Positions 18,377-28,161 of a stretch of DNA of 64,000 nt are shown here, one piece after another. The DNA lies in contig JAFWEW010000002.1 in assembly GCA_017512725.1 (NCBI GenBank), positions 58,517 to 122,516 of the forward strand, given 5' to 3'. The notes below the pieces were generated by a model that worked only from the letters and a program-made list of their open reading frames with translations, made no database searches and had not been told where the DNA came from. The translations under genes and the position numbers were made by a program. The stretch is from Solobacterium sp. (GTDB lineage: Bacteria; Bacillota_I; Bacilli_A; Erysipelotrichales; Erysipelotrichaceae). The stretch's first letter is position 1. Each line of letters opens with the position of its first letter.

Positions 18377-18688
18377 ATGAGCAAGTATGAAGTCATGTAC
18401 ATCATCAATGCCAGCGTTGAAGAAGAAAAGCGCACGGCCCTGATCGAACAGCTTGGCGGAATTATCACCAATGAAGGCGGTAAGATCGTCCGGACTGATG
18501 AATGGGGAATGCGTGATTTCGCGTATGAGATTGATGATATGACCAAGGGTTACTATGTCGTAGTTACCTTTGAGGCAGAAAATGCCGGCGTTAAGGAATT
18601 TGACCGTCTGATGCGGATCAATCCGAATGTTGTGCGTTTCATGATCGTCAACATCGATGAAAAGCCTGAACCCAAGGAGACCAAGTAA
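18377..18688 (+). CDS. rpsF: 30S ribosomal protein S6
   Basis: A 103-residue S6 of the ferredoxin-like fold, starting MSKYEVMYIINASVEEE. It binds S18 and 16S rRNA in the small-subunit platform. ATG 18377 follows AAGGAGG with normal spacing; the frame extends to 18338, inside the regulatory leader. First gene of rpsF-ssb-rpsR, the standard bacterial order. Confidence 0.97.
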   Translation: MSKYEVMYIINASVEEEKRTALIEQLGGIITNEGGKIVRTDEWGMRDFAYEIDDMTKGYYVVVTFEAENAGVKEFDRLMRINPNVVRFMIVNIDEKPEPKETK

Positions 18689-18690
18689 AC

Positions 18691-19170
18691 ATGAGTGGAA
18701 TTAACAGTGTCGTACTGGTAGGCAGACTGACGAAGGATGTGGAAGTCCGCAAGACAACCGCTGGAATCTCTTATGCCCGTTTTACCGTTGCGTGCGACCG
18801 TCGTTTTTCCTCAAACAGGGACCAGAACAATGCCAATCAGCCCACAGCGGATTTTATCAGTTGTGTGGCATGGAGGCAGAGTGCTGATTTCCTTGGTACC
18901 TATGGCAGAAAAGGCTCTATGGTAGGCGTGAACGGTTCCATTCAGACCGGAAGCTATGTTGACCGGGACGGGAAGAAAGTCTATACAACAGACGTTCTCT
19001 GCGACCGCGTCCAGCTTCTCGAGTCAAGAGGATCTTCACAGGGCCAGACATCGTCCTACCAGGCACCGGAACCGCAGGATCCATATGCAGGTGCCGCTGA
19101 TCCCGCCGCAGACAGCGGGTTCAATACAGGTCCCAGCTACGATATCGCAAGCGACGACCTGCCGTTTTAA
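18691..19170 (+). CDS. ssb: Single-stranded DNA-binding protein
   Basis: A 159-residue SSB: an OB fold (1-108) starting MSGINSVVLVGRLTKDVEVR, a Gln/Ala/Pro/Asp-rich linker and the acidic tip DDLPF that recruits replication and repair proteins. It lies 2 nt after rpsF, with its ribosome site AAGGAG inside the rpsF end. Confidence 0.96.
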   Translation: MSGINSVVLVGRLTKDVEVRKTTAGISYARFTVACDRRFSSNRDQNNANQPTADFISCVAWRQSADFLGTYGRKGSMVGVNGSIQTGSYVDRDGKKVYTTDVLCDRVQLLESRGSSQGQTSSYQAPEPQDPYAGAADPAADSGFNTGPSYDIASDDLPF

Positions 19171-19196
19171 ATGAAAAAAGATAAAAGGAGACCATC

Positions 19197-19427
19197 ATGG
19201 CATTCAAGAAACAGAGAATGGGCGGTCGTAAGGTATGTTACTTCACCAAGAACAACATCACCTATATCGACTATAAAGATGTAGAGCTTCTGAAACGGTT
19301 CATCAGTGCCAACGGCAAGATCATTCCGCGCCGTGTCACCGGAACAAGTGCGAAATACCAGCGTCAGCTCGCTGCCGCTATCAAACGCGCACGTCAGATG
19401 GCTTTACTGCCGTATGTAGCAGACTGA
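19197..19427 (+). CDS. rpsR: 30S ribosomal protein S18
   Basis: A 76-residue S18. It binds S6 in the platform of the 30S subunit. The core [18 protein letters not shown] is diagnostic. The N-terminus [16 protein letters not shown] carries a single Cys. Last gene of the rpsF operon; a terminator begins at its stop codon. Confidence 0.97.
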   Translation: MAFKKQRMGGRKVCYFTKNNITYIDYKDVELLKRFISANGKIIPRRVTGTSAKYQRQLAAAIKRARQMALLPYVAD

Positions 19428-19453
19428 CCGATCTAACCAAGGATCGGTTTTTC
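19427..19453 (+). terminator. Terminator of the rpsF operon
   Basis: The stem ACCGATC/GATCGGT (19427-19433 with 19442-19448) is followed by a short T-run. The stem starts on the last base of the rpsR stop codon. Confidence 0.85.
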
Positions 19454-19499
19454 TTTGCGCTTTCCAAGGGGCCGGAATCTGTCTCAGACGGGGAAACAA

Positions 19500-19508
19500 T
19501 GGTATAAT
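19500..19508 (+). promoter_or_regulatory. Extended -10 promoter of the DUF2232-gdpP-rplI-dnaB operon
   Basis: TGGTATAAT is a perfect extended -10 element, 43 nt before the GTG start at 19552. No good -35 is visible. Confidence 0.65.
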
Positions 19509-19551
19509 TTGAACTTGATCACCGCTGTGATTTTTTTGGAGGTGCTTTTTC

Positions 19552-20496
19552 GTGAACAACAATGTACGAAAAATAACCGACGGCGCCATGATGTGTGCGA
19601 TCGTCGGGGTCGTATTATTAATAAACCGACAGCTGGGCGGACTGTTCCAGGACATGTTCCTGTTCCTGTTTCCGATTCCCATGGTGTTTTATTCCGCCAA
19701 GTACGGCTGGAAGGACAGCATTATTGTTCTCGTTGCGATGTGCCTGCTCGGCTTCATGCTGGGGGGAGTTATCACCCTGTTCTATGTCGGAAGTGAAAGT
19801 CTGATCGGCCTGGTGTATGGAAACGGAATCTATGCCCGGCAGAATACGCACAAAGTGGTTCTGATCACAATGGCGATGGGGGCACTGGTCAACGTGCTTT
19901 CAACCGTGGTCTTTGCCTCGTTTTTCGGCTATGACATCGCGGCAGAGACGGCTGAGATTGAAGGCGTCATGAACCAGGTATTTGAGCAGAGCGGGGCGCA
20001 GATGCCGGCAACGGTCAACATGGGACAGTATATCCGTACGATCTTTGTGGTGACTGCCATCATGACCGGTGTCATGCAGGGATTTGTGACCCATGTGCTT
20101 TCCCGGCTTCTGCTGAAGCGGATGCGCTTTAATATCGAGCCCCCGACTCCGGTATCCGAGTATTTCCCGCCCAAGTGGACCGGGTACCTTGGCTTTGCGG
20201 GCTTCTGTGCCTATTACTATTCCATGCTGAGACCGCTGGAGAATGAGATTGCTCAGAACCTGCTGCAGGGACTTGGCATGTGCGGGTTCCTGTACCTGCT
20301 GGTGTACGGGTATATCGCGATCATTGTTGTGATGCGGATCCGCAATCCAAAGATGCGGGGACTGGGAATGCTGCTGGGACTGCTCGCAATGTTTGTCATG
20401 CCGGTGGGAATGGTGATCTTCGGCTTCCTGTATATCACGACGGATTTCCATTCCAGGCTGCTGGGAGGAGCGATAAATGCAGAAAAAGATAAGTGA
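19552..20496 (+). CDS. YybS-like DUF2232 membrane protein
   Basis: A 314-residue integral membrane protein with about eight hydrophobic segments, like B. subtilis YybS. The family sits next to gdpP and rplI in many Firmicutes; its role is unknown, though the fold resembles substrate-binding subunits of ECF transporters. It starts with GTG, 7 nt behind GGAGGTG. It overlaps gdpP by 20 nt, so the two are translated together. Confidence 0.82.
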   Translation: MNNNVRKITDGAMMCAIVGVVLLINRQLGGLFQDMFLFLFPIPMVFYSAKYGWKDSIIVLVAMCLLGFMLGGVITLFYVGSESLIGLVYGNGIYARQNTHKVVLITMAMGALVNVLSTVVFASFFGYDIAAETAEIEGVMNQVFEQSGAQMPATVNMGQYIRTIFVVTAIMTGVMQGFVTHVLSRLLLKRMRFNIEPPTPVSEYFPPKWTGYLGFAGFCAYYYSMLRPLENEIAQNLLQGLGMCGFLYLLVYGYIAIIVVMRIRNPKMRGLGMLLGLLAMFVMPVGMVIFGFLYITTDFHSRLLGGAINAEKDK

Positions 20497-22450
20497 TCTT
20501 CGGCGGATCCTGTTTGCGGCAATCGCAGTGGAAGCGCTGCTGCTGTTTTTCTTCCGGGCCGGACTGGAAAAGGGCATACTTTCCGCAACGATTATTCTGA
20601 TCATTCAGGGAATCCTGTTTGTCTATCTGCTGGACCGCATTGATACGCTTTCCCATGAACAGGCTTCCGGCATTACCGAAGCACTCGGGGATTCCGCAAG
20701 GGACGCATTCCTTTACGGCATGACCGGAATGATCATGTATGACGATGACTATGTAATCACCTGGATGAGCGAGCTGTTTGAACAGCGCGGCATCGACCGG
20801 ATCGGCAGTAAAGTGCTCAGCTGGCTGCCGGAAGTAGATCCTCTGATCAGCGGCAGTTCGGATTCCGTAAAGGTACAGCTGGATGACCGCATGTATTCGA
20901 TCTGCCGGAGAGAAGATGAACCGGTGCTGATCTTCCGGGATATTACGGAAGAACACAATGCGCTGCTCTCCTATGAAGAAGAACGTCCGGTCATCGGTAT
21001 TGCGGTACTCGACAACTATGATGAGTCCACCCAGTATGAGGATGATGCGACGGTCGCAAACATCAACCTGGCGGTGCGTACGCCATTGACGGATTACTGC
21101 GCGGATCACGGAATCGTACTCAAGCGGATCTCCAACTCCCGCTACTATATGGTGCTGAACGAAAAGATCTTCTCAGATCTTGCGGCAGATCATTTCTCAA
21201 TCATCAACACGATCCGCAGGGCTGCACAGAAACAGGATGTTTCCGTAACCCTCTCGCTGGCGTTTGCCAGAGGAACTTCCAGCCTTACGGAGCTGGATGA
21301 AATGGCGGTCCGGCTGATCGACCTGGCACAGAGCCGCGGCGGCGACCAGGCCGTCGTACAGAAAGCCGGGGAAGACGTCAAGTTCTTCGGCGGATCCACG
21401 GAAGCGGCAGAAAAGCGGAGCCGTGTCCGCGTGCGCGTCATGGCCAACTCGCTGCGGGAGCTGATCACCCGCTCCAGCAACGTCGTCATCTGCGGCCACC
21501 GCAACATGGACTTTGACTGTGTCGGTGCGGCAATCGGTGTTTCCCGTTTTGCGGCGGCGCTGCACAAGCCGGTATGCATTATCGGAAAGACCGGCGGCAT
21601 TGAAGAAAAGCTGAATGCGGTATTAAAGGAAAATGAAGCAGAACTGAAGCAGGAAGTACGCTTTGTGACGGAAAATGAAGCGATCAACCAGCTTCAGGAC
21701 AATACCCTGACCGTTATGGTGGATCACCATAACAGCAAACAGTCCAACGGATCGCGACTTCTCGAATCCGCGAAGAAGATCGTGATCATCGATCATCACC
21801 GCCGCAGCACCGATATGGGCGTACAGCCGATCCTCGTGTACATCGAGGCTGGCGCAAGTTCGACGTGTGAACTGATCACGGAGCTTTCTCCGTATATTTC
21901 AAGCCGGGTCGAATTCTCGCAGCTGGATGCCAATATCATGCTTGCAGGAATGATGATCGATACGAACCGCTTCCATACCCGTACGGGCAGCCGTACGTTT
22001 GAAGCCGCAAGCGCACTGCGCAAGCTCGGCGCTGATCCGATGGAAGTGGATGAATATCTGAAGGATACCTATGATGAGTTTACGGTTAAGGCTTCCTGCA
22101 TGGCGGTCGCTAAGCGGCATGACCACGGGATCCTGACGGTACCGTACAAAGAACGGCCGCTGAGCCGTTCGGTCATGAGCCAGGTGGCGGACCGGCTGCT
22201 GTCGATCCAGGATGTGGAGGCAGTATTTGTCATCGCCGACAACACCGAAGGGGAGACTTCGATCTCCGCCCGTTCCAGCGGTTCGATCAATGTACAGGTC
22301 ATCATGGAAGCGATGAACGGCGGCGGTCATATGACGGCAGCCGCAATGCAGCGAAAGAGATGCAGTATCGATGAGCTTGAGGCAGAACTGCTGGAGCAGA
22401 TCGATATCTATTTCAGGGAGGTTAATCATGAAAGTGATTCTGAAGAGTGA
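20477..22450 (+). CDS. gdpP: Cyclic-di-AMP phosphodiesterase GdpP
   Basis: A 657-residue membrane phosphodiesterase that hydrolyses c-di-AMP and so controls potassium, osmotic and wall homeostasis. Two TM segments (about 10-52), a degenerate PAS domain (about 75-165), a degenerate GGDEF domain (about 172-300), DHH domain (about 325-500) and DHHA1 domain (about 560-650). Metal ligands are seen in [11 protein letters not shown] (340-350), VDHH (415-418) and IDHH (438-441); [10 protein letters not shown] closes the DHHA1 site. The GGDEF domain lacks the catalytic signature, as in all GdpP. It overlaps both neighbours. Confidence 0.95.
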   Translation: MQKKISDLRRILFAAIAVEALLLFFFRAGLEKGILSATIILIIQGILFVYLLDRIDTLSHEQASGITEALGDSARDAFLYGMTGMIMYDDDYVITWMSELFEQRGIDRIGSKVLSWLPEVDPLISGSSDSVKVQLDDRMYSICRREDEPVLIFRDITEEHNALLSYEEERPVIGIAVLDNYDESTQYEDDATVANINLAVRTPLTDYCADHGIVLKRISNSRYYMVLNEKIFSDLAADHFSIINTIRRAAQKQDVSVTLSLAFARGTSSLTELDEMAVRLIDLAQSRGGDQAVVQKAGEDVKFFGGSTEAAEKRSRVRVRVMANSLRELITRSSNVVICGHRNMDFDCVGAAIGVSRFAAALHKPVCIIGKTGGIEEKLNAVLKENEAELKQEVRFVTENEAINQLQDNTLTVMVDHHNSKQSNGSRLLESAKKIVIIDHHRRSTDMGVQPILVYIEAGASSTCELITELSPYISSRVEFSQLDANIMLAGMMIDTNRFHTRTGSRTFEAASALRKLGADPMEVDEYLKDTYDEFTVKASCMAVAKRHDHGILTVPYKERPLSRSVMSQVADRLLSIQDVEAVFVIADNTEGETSISARSSGSINVQVIMEAMNGGGHMTAAAMQRKRCSIDELEAELLEQIDIYFREVNHESDSEE

Positions 22451-22874
22451 TGTAAAAAAGCTCGGTAAGAAAGGCGACATTGTAGAGGTCGCAGACGGCT
22501 ACGGCCGCAATTTCCTTCTGGCAAGGGGTCTTGCCGTACTGGCGACCGACAAGAGCCGGGAGATCCTTGCCGAGCAGAAGGAAGAAGAAAAGAAACAGGA
22601 TGAAGCCCGCCGGAAAGAAGCGGAGGCTGTCGCGAAGGAATTTGAAGATCTGATCCTCGAATTCCATGTCAACTCCGGAAAGGACGGACGTGTATTCGGA
22701 TCTGTTTCCACAAAGCAGATCGCAGAGGAACTGAACAAACGCGGCTATAAGATTGACAAGCGTAAGATTCTCGATACGGAACCGATCATCAGTCTCGGTG
22801 TTACAAAAGTGCGCATTGAGCTGTACAAAGGTGTGATTGGAACCGTGCGTGTGAATGTAAAGGGTAACGACTGA
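22428..22874 (+). CDS. rplI: 50S ribosomal protein L9
   Basis: A 148-residue L9: N-terminal rRNA-binding domain ([32 protein letters not shown] motif at 1-30), a long connecting helix rich in Glu/Lys and a C-terminal domain. ATG 22428 follows GGGAGG; it overlaps gdpP by 23 nt and its stop overlaps the dnaB start by one base. Confidence 0.96.
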   Translation: MKVILKSDVKKLGKKGDIVEVADGYGRNFLLARGLAVLATDKSREILAEQKEEEKKQDEARRKEAEAVAKEFEDLILEFHVNSGKDGRVFGSVSTKQIAEELNKRGYKIDKRKILDTEPIISLGVTKVRIELYKGVIGTVRVNVKGND

Positions 22875-24232
22875 TGCCGCTGCCTTCACTTCCCAGTGCA
22901 CCGGAAGCGGAAGTTTCCCTGCTTGGCACAATGATGCTGTATGACTCCGCAACGAAGACGGCGATTGAAGAAGGCCTTTCCGCAGATGACTTTTTTGTGG
23001 AAAACAACCGTCTGATTTTTCTTGCGGTCAAAAGTCTGGCAGATGAAGGAACACCGGTCGATCCGACCGCGGTTTCAACGCGTCTGAAAGACCGGGGAGA
23101 TTTTGACCGGGTCGGCGGAAATACCGCGCTTACGGATCTCATGCAGAGTGCGGTCACAAGTGCCAATACCAGAATGTATGTCTCGATCCTCAAGGACAAG
23201 GCAATTACCCGGAAAATGATCGAAGCCGGAAGGAAGATCTCTTCCGACGGCATGGAAGGCGTGAGTGACGTCAATGATTTCCTCGATCAGGCGGAAAAGG
23301 CAGTGCTGGATATTTCCCGCAGCCGGCGTACGACGGAATTCCGTGACCGGCACGAACTGTTTAATTCCGTTGTTGACATGATCCACCGGTATTCCGATCA
23401 GGGTTCCGACATTACCGGTATCCGTACCGGGTTCCGGGACCTCGATCATCTGACGCATGGCTTCCAGCGCGGGGACCTTGTGATCCTTGCCGCAAGACCT
23501 TCGATGGGAAAGACGGCAGTCGCACTGAACCTTGCGATGAATGCGGCTTCGATTCAGACGGATGGAGCAGTTGCGATCTTCTCGCTGGAAATGAGCGCGG
23601 AGTCTCTGGCAATGCGTCTGCTGAGTGCGCGCAGCAGACTGCCGGGCGATGTTCTGCGTACCGGACGTCTGCAGAACAATGAAGAATGGAATGGTCTCAA
23701 TGAGGCGAGTGCGAATCTCAAGAAGACCAAGATTTATATTGATGACAAGTCGACGATCAAGGTCGCAGAGATCTTTTCGAAGTGTCGCCGGCTGAAGAAT
23801 GAACAGGGGCTGAATATGGTCCTGATCGACTATATCCAGCTGATCACCGGTAATTCCGGCGGACGCGGCGATATCTCGCGTCAGCAGGAAGTATCCGATA
23901 TTTCAAGAAGTCTGAAAGCACTTGCCAGAGAACTGGAAGTACCGGTCATTGCCCTTTCCCAGCTGTCCCGTAACGTGGAATCCCGGGAAGACAAGCGTCC
24001 GCAGCTCTCAGACCTGCGGGAATCCGGCGCCATCGAGCAGGATGCCGATATCGTCATGCTGCTGTACCGGAAATCGTATTACAGCGATGAGGCAAAGGAA
24101 GAGGCGGAACGGACCGGTTCCGAAGAACTCGAGATCAATGTGGCTAAACACCGTAACGGTGCGACCCGCCGCATCTACCTGGCTTTTGAGCCAAGAACGA
24201 ATGCACTGATGAGCATTGAACGAAACGCATAA
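22874..24232 (+). CDS. dnaB: Replicative DNA helicase DnaB
   Basis: A 452-residue hexameric helicase: N-terminal primase-interacting domain (about 5-110), a linker, then the RecA-like domain with Walker A ARPSMGKT (about 208-215), Walker B VLIDYIQL and the R-finger region LSDLRESGAIEQDAD. It unwinds the chromosomal fork ahead of the polymerase. The start shares a base with the rplI stop. No intein is present, and the length is normal. Confidence 0.97.
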   Translation: MPLPSLPSAPEAEVSLLGTMMLYDSATKTAIEEGLSADDFFVENNRLIFLAVKSLADEGTPVDPTAVSTRLKDRGDFDRVGGNTALTDLMQSAVTSANTRMYVSILKDKAITRKMIEAGRKISSDGMEGVSDVNDFLDQAEKAVLDISRSRRTTEFRDRHELFNSVVDMIHRYSDQGSDITGIRTGFRDLDHLTHGFQRGDLVILAARPSMGKTAVALNLAMNAASIQTDGAVAIFSLEMSAESLAMRLLSARSRLPGDVLRTGRLQNNEEWNGLNEASANLKKTKIYIDDKSTIKVAEIFSKCRRLKNEQGLNMVLIDYIQLITGNSGGRGDISRQQEVSDISRSLKALARELEVPVIALSQLSRNVESREDKRPQLSDLRESGAIEQDADIVMLLYRKSYYSDEAKEEAERTGSEELEINVAKHRNGATRRIYLAFEPRTNALMSIERNA

Positions 24233-24240
24233 GGTAACCT

Positions 24241-25746
24241 ATGAAGCGAATTCTGATATTACTGTTCTGCATGGCTGCTGCCATTGGTGTGGCAGTCGGG
24301 CTGCCGGCTCTGCTGAAGCAGAAGCAGCCTTCCTATTTTGATACGGAAAGCGAAAGCACTTCGCTGCTTTCACAGCGCACGCTCCGTGTGGACAGTCAGC
24401 CCCACGAAGTGTACCGCCTTTACAGCAACGGCGAGCTTGTCGGCGTTCTGCAGGACCGGAAGAAACTGGATGAATTCCTGAAGTCGGTCTATCACGAATT
24501 CTACGCAGAATCCTTTCCGGACTCCGAGGTTTATCTCGGAAAAGATGTTTATCTGATTCCGGAACAGAGCTATATGACGTATGAGAATATCGATGAAGAT
24601 ATTTTTACCTATCTGAAAGACAACCGCCTGTTCACCCTGAAGTGCACCGGCGTTGAGTTTTCGGATGAAAACGGTGTCTATGCCGAGATCTATGTTGCCG
24701 ATGAAGAACTGTTCAACAACGCAATGAACACGTACATGACCTTCTTCATCACAAGCGAAGATCTTGCGACGCTCAACCGCGGGGAAACAACTCCGCAGCT
24801 CAAGACCTACGGTTCCAGATCGGTCGGCATTACGGTTCAGCAGACGATCGAGATGAAAGAGGTATTCGCTTCACCGGAAGAAATCCGGCAAAGCGAAGAG
24901 AGCGTGCTGGATTATCTCAAGTACGGTGACAATACCGAACGGGAGTACTATACGGTCAAGAAATACGATACCGTCGCCGGTGTCGGCTCCAAGAACCACG
25001 ACCTTTCAGCTACGCAGGTCATGAACATCAACCGGGACCAGATCTCCAGTACCGATCAGATCCTGAGTGAGGGCATGGAACTCTGTGTTACCTACTTCAC
25101 CTCTCCGATCGACATCGTTGTCACGAAGGAATCGATGAAGAAAGAACCGATCATCGCGCAGACAGTCTACCAGACCGATGACTCCATGCGGGAAGGTCTG
25201 TTTGAACAGATTCAGGTCGGTGTCGACGGATCAAAGAACTCTCTGTATACCGAGCGGTGGATCAACGGTGTGCTTGTCAGCGGTACTCTGACCTCGTCGG
25301 TGGATACGATGCAGCCGATCAATGAAATCATTGCAGTCGGAACCATGCAGCTGCCGGATACCGGTACCGGTACGTTCCAGTGGCCGGTCGACAACCCGCA
25401 CATCTCCTGTCAGTGGGGCTGCTATGCAGGTCACCGTGCAATCGATATTCAGAACGCATATGACCGTTATGGAAACATCTATGCCGCAGACCGTGGCACT
25501 ATTGAAGTGAACTCCTACAATGGCATCAACGGTAACTACGTCATCATCAATCACAACAACGGTTATGAGACCTACTATGGTCATATGAATGTACCGTCTC
25601 CGCTGGAAGTCGGCACGATCGTAGACAAGGGTGATATCATCGGTCAGATCGGTATGACGGGTCTTGCGACCGGTCCGCATACCCATTTCTTCATCATGTA
25701 TGAAGGAGAGCGCAGAAATCCGTGCGACGGATTCCTGCCCTGCTAA
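24241..25746 (+). CDS. Membrane-anchored M23 peptidase with LysM-like and G5 domains
   Basis: A 501-residue exported protein: an N-terminal TM/signal anchor (1-24), an unassigned region (50-225), a LysM-like domain (about 235-285), a G5 domain (about 298-367) and a C-terminal M23 domain (about 378-501). Zinc ligands are present: H398 and D402 in HRAID, H448, and H480/H482 in GPHTH. It is a likely active peptidoglycan endopeptidase. It follows dnaB by 8 nt and precedes walJ, whose B. subtilis counterpart belongs to the WalRK wall-homeostasis locus; walRK themselves are not in the window. Confidence 0.88.
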   Translation: MKRILILLFCMAAAIGVAVGLPALLKQKQPSYFDTESESTSLLSQRTLRVDSQPHEVYRLYSNGELVGVLQDRKKLDEFLKSVYHEFYAESFPDSEVYLGKDVYLIPEQSYMTYENIDEDIFTYLKDNRLFTLKCTGVEFSDENGVYAEIYVADEELFNNAMNTYMTFFITSEDLATLNRGETTPQLKTYGSRSVGITVQQTIEMKEVFASPEEIRQSEESVLDYLKYGDNTEREYYTVKKYDTVAGVGSKNHDLSATQVMNINRDQISSTDQILSEGMELCVTYFTSPIDIVVTKESMKKEPIIAQTVYQTDDSMREGLFEQIQVGVDGSKNSLYTERWINGVLVSGTLTSSVDTMQPINEIIAVGTMQLPDTGTGTFQWPVDNPHISCQWGCYAGHRAIDIQNAYDRYGNIYAADRGTIEVNSYNGINGNYVIINHNNGYETYYGHMNVPSPLEVGTIVDKGDIIGQIGMTGLATGPHTHFFIMYEGERRNPCDGFLPC

Positions 25747-25749
25747 ATC

Positions 25750-26568
25750 ATGATGCGCTTTGCACTGCTGGAGAGCGGTTCCAAAGGGAACAGCTTTCTG
25801 CTGCAGGATGAAAATACATCGATCCTGATCGACTGCGGCGGTACCAAAGCCTGGCTGTTTCAGGCATTAAACAGTACCGGCATGGTGATCGAGGATCTTG
25901 ATGCGCTTCTGATTACGCATGATCACAGTGATCATATTTCCCAGATCAAGCACTTTCGGAATGTGCCGGTCTACAGTCCGGTTCCGATTGCCGGTACGGA
26001 GGCTGTGATCCTTCAGCCCGATCAGGCCTTTCAGATCGAGCATCTGACTATCACTCCGATTGCACTGAGCCATGATACAGAGCGGACGGTCGGTTATGTG
26101 ATCACAAGCTGGCAGGAGAAGCTTGTCTATATTACCGATACCGGATATGTCAAAGATGAATACCTGCCCATACTGAAAGGGGCAGACTACATTATTCTCG
26201 AAAGCAATCATGATACGGAGATGCTGATGCATACCAGCCGGCCGATGTATCTGAAGATGCGCATCGCCGGGGACAGCGGGCACCTGTGCAACGAAGACTG
26301 TGCGTCGTTGCTGACACGGATCGTGAATGAGAAAACCAAAATGGTCATACTGGCGCATATCAGCCAGCAGGCAAATACTCAGGAAACCGCACTGCGGATC
26401 AGTCATCAGGCATTGCGGGCACATGGCAGCTGCCGGAGGGATCTCGTGCTTGCGGCAGCCGGACAGAATGAAATCATAAAAGGAGGTGACTGGCAGGGTG
26501 AAAAAGTGGATCATAGCAGCTGCAGCTGCGTTGTTGGCATGGAACCTGTTTCTGACGGTCGGCTATAG
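25750..26568 (+). CDS. walJ: WalJ/YycJ-like metallo-beta-lactamase fold hydrolase
   Basis: A 272-residue MBL-fold protein with the metal motif THDHSDH (about 55-61), a later His in LSHDT and a Asp in YITDTG. It matches YycJ/WalJ, a 5'-3' exonuclease-like protein linked to wall stress control and DNA repair. The next genes (HtrA-like, rlmH) match the yycJ-yycK-yydA order of Bacillus. Two ATGs (25750, 25753) are possible and neither has a ribosome site; translation is likely coupled to the preceding gene. Its end overlaps the next gene by about 70 nt. Confidence 0.85.
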   Translation: MMRFALLESGSKGNSFLLQDENTSILIDCGGTKAWLFQALNSTGMVIEDLDALLITHDHSDHISQIKHFRNVPVYSPVPIAGTEAVILQPDQAFQIEHLTITPIALSHDTERTVGYVITSWQEKLVYITDTGYVKDEYLPILKGADYIILESNHDTEMLMHTSRPMYLKMRIAGDSGHLCNEDCASLLTRIVNEKTKMVILAHISQQANTQETALRISHQALRAHGSCRRDLVLAAAGQNEIIKGGDWQGEKVDHSSCSCVVGMEPVSDGRL

Positions 26569-27574
26569 CAATCTGAAAGCGAAGATCGCAAACGGTTCTG
26601 CGGCAGTCAGTTCGGATGAAAACGGCGTGATCAACAATACGATCGAAGGCTATACGACCGACATCACGGAAACGACCGCACAGGTCATGCCGAAGCTGGT
26701 CAGTATTACCGCTTCCAATGATCAGAGTGAACATGTGATGAGCGGTGTAATCTATGCCTCCATGGGAACAGATACCTGGATCCTCACCGCTTCGAGATGG
26801 GTTACGGAAAATGAAGAATTTACCGTCCTCTTCGATAACGGACTTTCCTGTCCCGGGGAACTGTATGGAAAAGATGAACTGACCGATGTGTCTTTGATCC
26901 TGACGCATCCGGATTTTGAAACCGAGCCGATCCATCTTGGCGCATCGACGGCAATCAAACAGGGCGAATACGTAATCGCACTGGGCGGCAGGAACCTGCA
27001 TACCCAGACCGGAGAAGTCAGCTTTGGCGTAGTGTCAAAACCGGGCCAGTATTATGTTGGTTCCCTGAGTGATGAAAACGAATGGATCACGGAAGGACTG
27101 CTTACCGACATCAATCTTACCGAGAATCTGATCGGGGGACCGATCGTAAACCTCAGCGGGCAGATGATCGGTATCCTGACAACTGCACTGGCAGACGGAA
27201 GAAATACGGCAACCGCGATCGGCATCAATGAGGTTGTGCTGGCGGCAGAACAGATCCGCAAGAATCGGGAAATCACCCGAGGGTATCTTGGAATCGTCGG
27301 TATCAATGTCCGGGATCTGGAACTGTACCAGAAATCCGCAATGAATATTCCTCTGGAAGTCACCGGCGTTGTTGTAGCAGAAGTGATCGAAGGATCTCCG
27401 GCAGAGACTGCGGGCATCCTTCCAAATGATGTGATCACGAATCTCAATGACACCACGATCAGCAGTCTTGAAACCCTGCAGCGGCAGCTTTACCTTGAAG
27501 AACCGGGTACTGCGGTTTCCCTGAATGTGGTACGCAACGGCAATGCTTCGCCGATTGCGGTGATCCTGCGATGA
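26498..27574 (+). CDS. HtrA/DegP-like protein with degenerate catalytic triad (pseudoprotease)
   Basis: A 358-residue membrane-anchored protein: a signal anchor (3-22), a trypsin-like domain (about 55-255) and a PDZ domain (about 262-355). Aligning to HtrA, the catalytic His (TNNHVV) is replaced by R100 in TASRWV, the Asp is kept (D130 in LTDVS), and the nucleophile of GNSGG is replaced by I212 in NLIGGP. It therefore should not cut proteins; a binding or sensing role is inferred. Position after walJ matches htrC (yycK). The GTG at 26498 is chosen, 11 nt behind AGGAGG; a GTG at 26486 lies inside that site. The stop overlaps rlmH (ATGA). Confidence 0.82.
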   Translation: MKKWIIAAAAALLAWNLFLTVGYSNLKAKIANGSAAVSSDENGVINNTIEGYTTDITETTAQVMPKLVSITASNDQSEHVMSGVIYASMGTDTWILTASRWVTENEEFTVLFDNGLSCPGELYGKDELTDVSLILTHPDFETEPIHLGASTAIKQGEYVIALGGRNLHTQTGEVSFGVVSKPGQYYVGSLSDENEWITEGLLTDINLTENLIGGPIVNLSGQMIGILTTALADGRNTATAIGINEVVLAAEQIRKNREITRGYLGIVGINVRDLELYQKSAMNIPLEVTGVVVAEVIEGSPAETAGILPNDVITNLNDTTISSLETLQRQLYLEEPGTAVSLNVVRNGNASPIAVILR

Positions 27575-28047
27575 TCCGGCTCTTGGCCTGCGGAAAACTG
27601 AAGGAACCCTGGATGAAGGAAGGGGTCAGTGAGTATGCCAAACGCATCCGGGGTTATGAAAAGCTGGAACTGGTTGAAGTAAAAGATGAAAAGGCACCGG
27701 AATCCAATTCTCCATCGGAGAATGGAGCGGTGAAGAAGATCGAAGGGGAACGGCTCCTGAAACAGATTAAGGAAGGGGAATATGTGATCCTTCTGGATCT
27801 TGCCGGAAAGCCGATCGACAGCGTAAAACTTTCGGAAACGATCGATGGCTGCCATACTTCCGGAAAGAGCACGATTACGTTTGTAATCGGGGGAACGCTC
27901 GGCGTCAGTGAAGAACTGATCCGCAGGGCAGATCTGCGGTGGAAGCTCTCCGACAACACCTTCCCGCACCAGCTGTGCAGAATCATTGTATTGGAACAGA
28001 TTTACCGGGCATTCCGGATCCTGAACCACGAACCATACCATAAATGA
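27571..28047 (+). CDS. rlmH: 23S rRNA (pseudouridine1915-N3)-methyltransferase RlmH
   Basis: A 158-residue SPOUT methyltransferase with the knot motif FVIGGTLGVSEEL and the C-terminal TFPHQLCRIIVLEQIYRAF...EPYHK. It methylates the pseudouridine in helix 69 of 23S rRNA. The start overlaps the preceding stop by four bases. It ends the long operon that begins at 19.5 kb. Confidence 0.96.
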   Translation: MIRLLACGKLKEPWMKEGVSEYAKRIRGYEKLELVEVKDEKAPESNSPSENGAVKKIEGERLLKQIKEGEYVILLDLAGKPIDSVKLSETIDGCHTSGKSTITFVIGGTLGVSEELIRRADLRWKLSDNTFPHQLCRIIVLEQIYRAFRILNHEPYHK

Positions 28048-28095
28048 ATCGGAAAAAACAGCGTTCTTTCCTTCCGAAAGGTAAAATGTAACCGC

Positions 28096-28124
28096 TTGCA
28101 ACATTCAGGTTCATGAAGTAAAAT
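28096..28124 (+). promoter_or_regulatory. Promoter of ptsH
   Basis: -35 TTGCAA (28096-28101), an exact 17-nt spacer and -10 TAAAAT (28119-28124). This is one of the best promoters in the window. Confidence 0.8.
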
Positions 28125-28149
28125 TGAATCACATTCCACAAGGAGGTAA

Positions 28150-28161
28150 ATGATTAAATGA
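28150..28161 (+). other. Three-codon minicistron overlapping the ptsH start
   Basis: ATGATTAAATGA encodes Met-Ile-Lys-stop. Its stop overlaps the ptsH ATG (28158) in an ATGA arrangement. The AGGAGG at 28141-28146 is 3 nt before the minicistron and 11 nt before ptsH. It may couple translation or be accidental. Confidence 0.3.
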
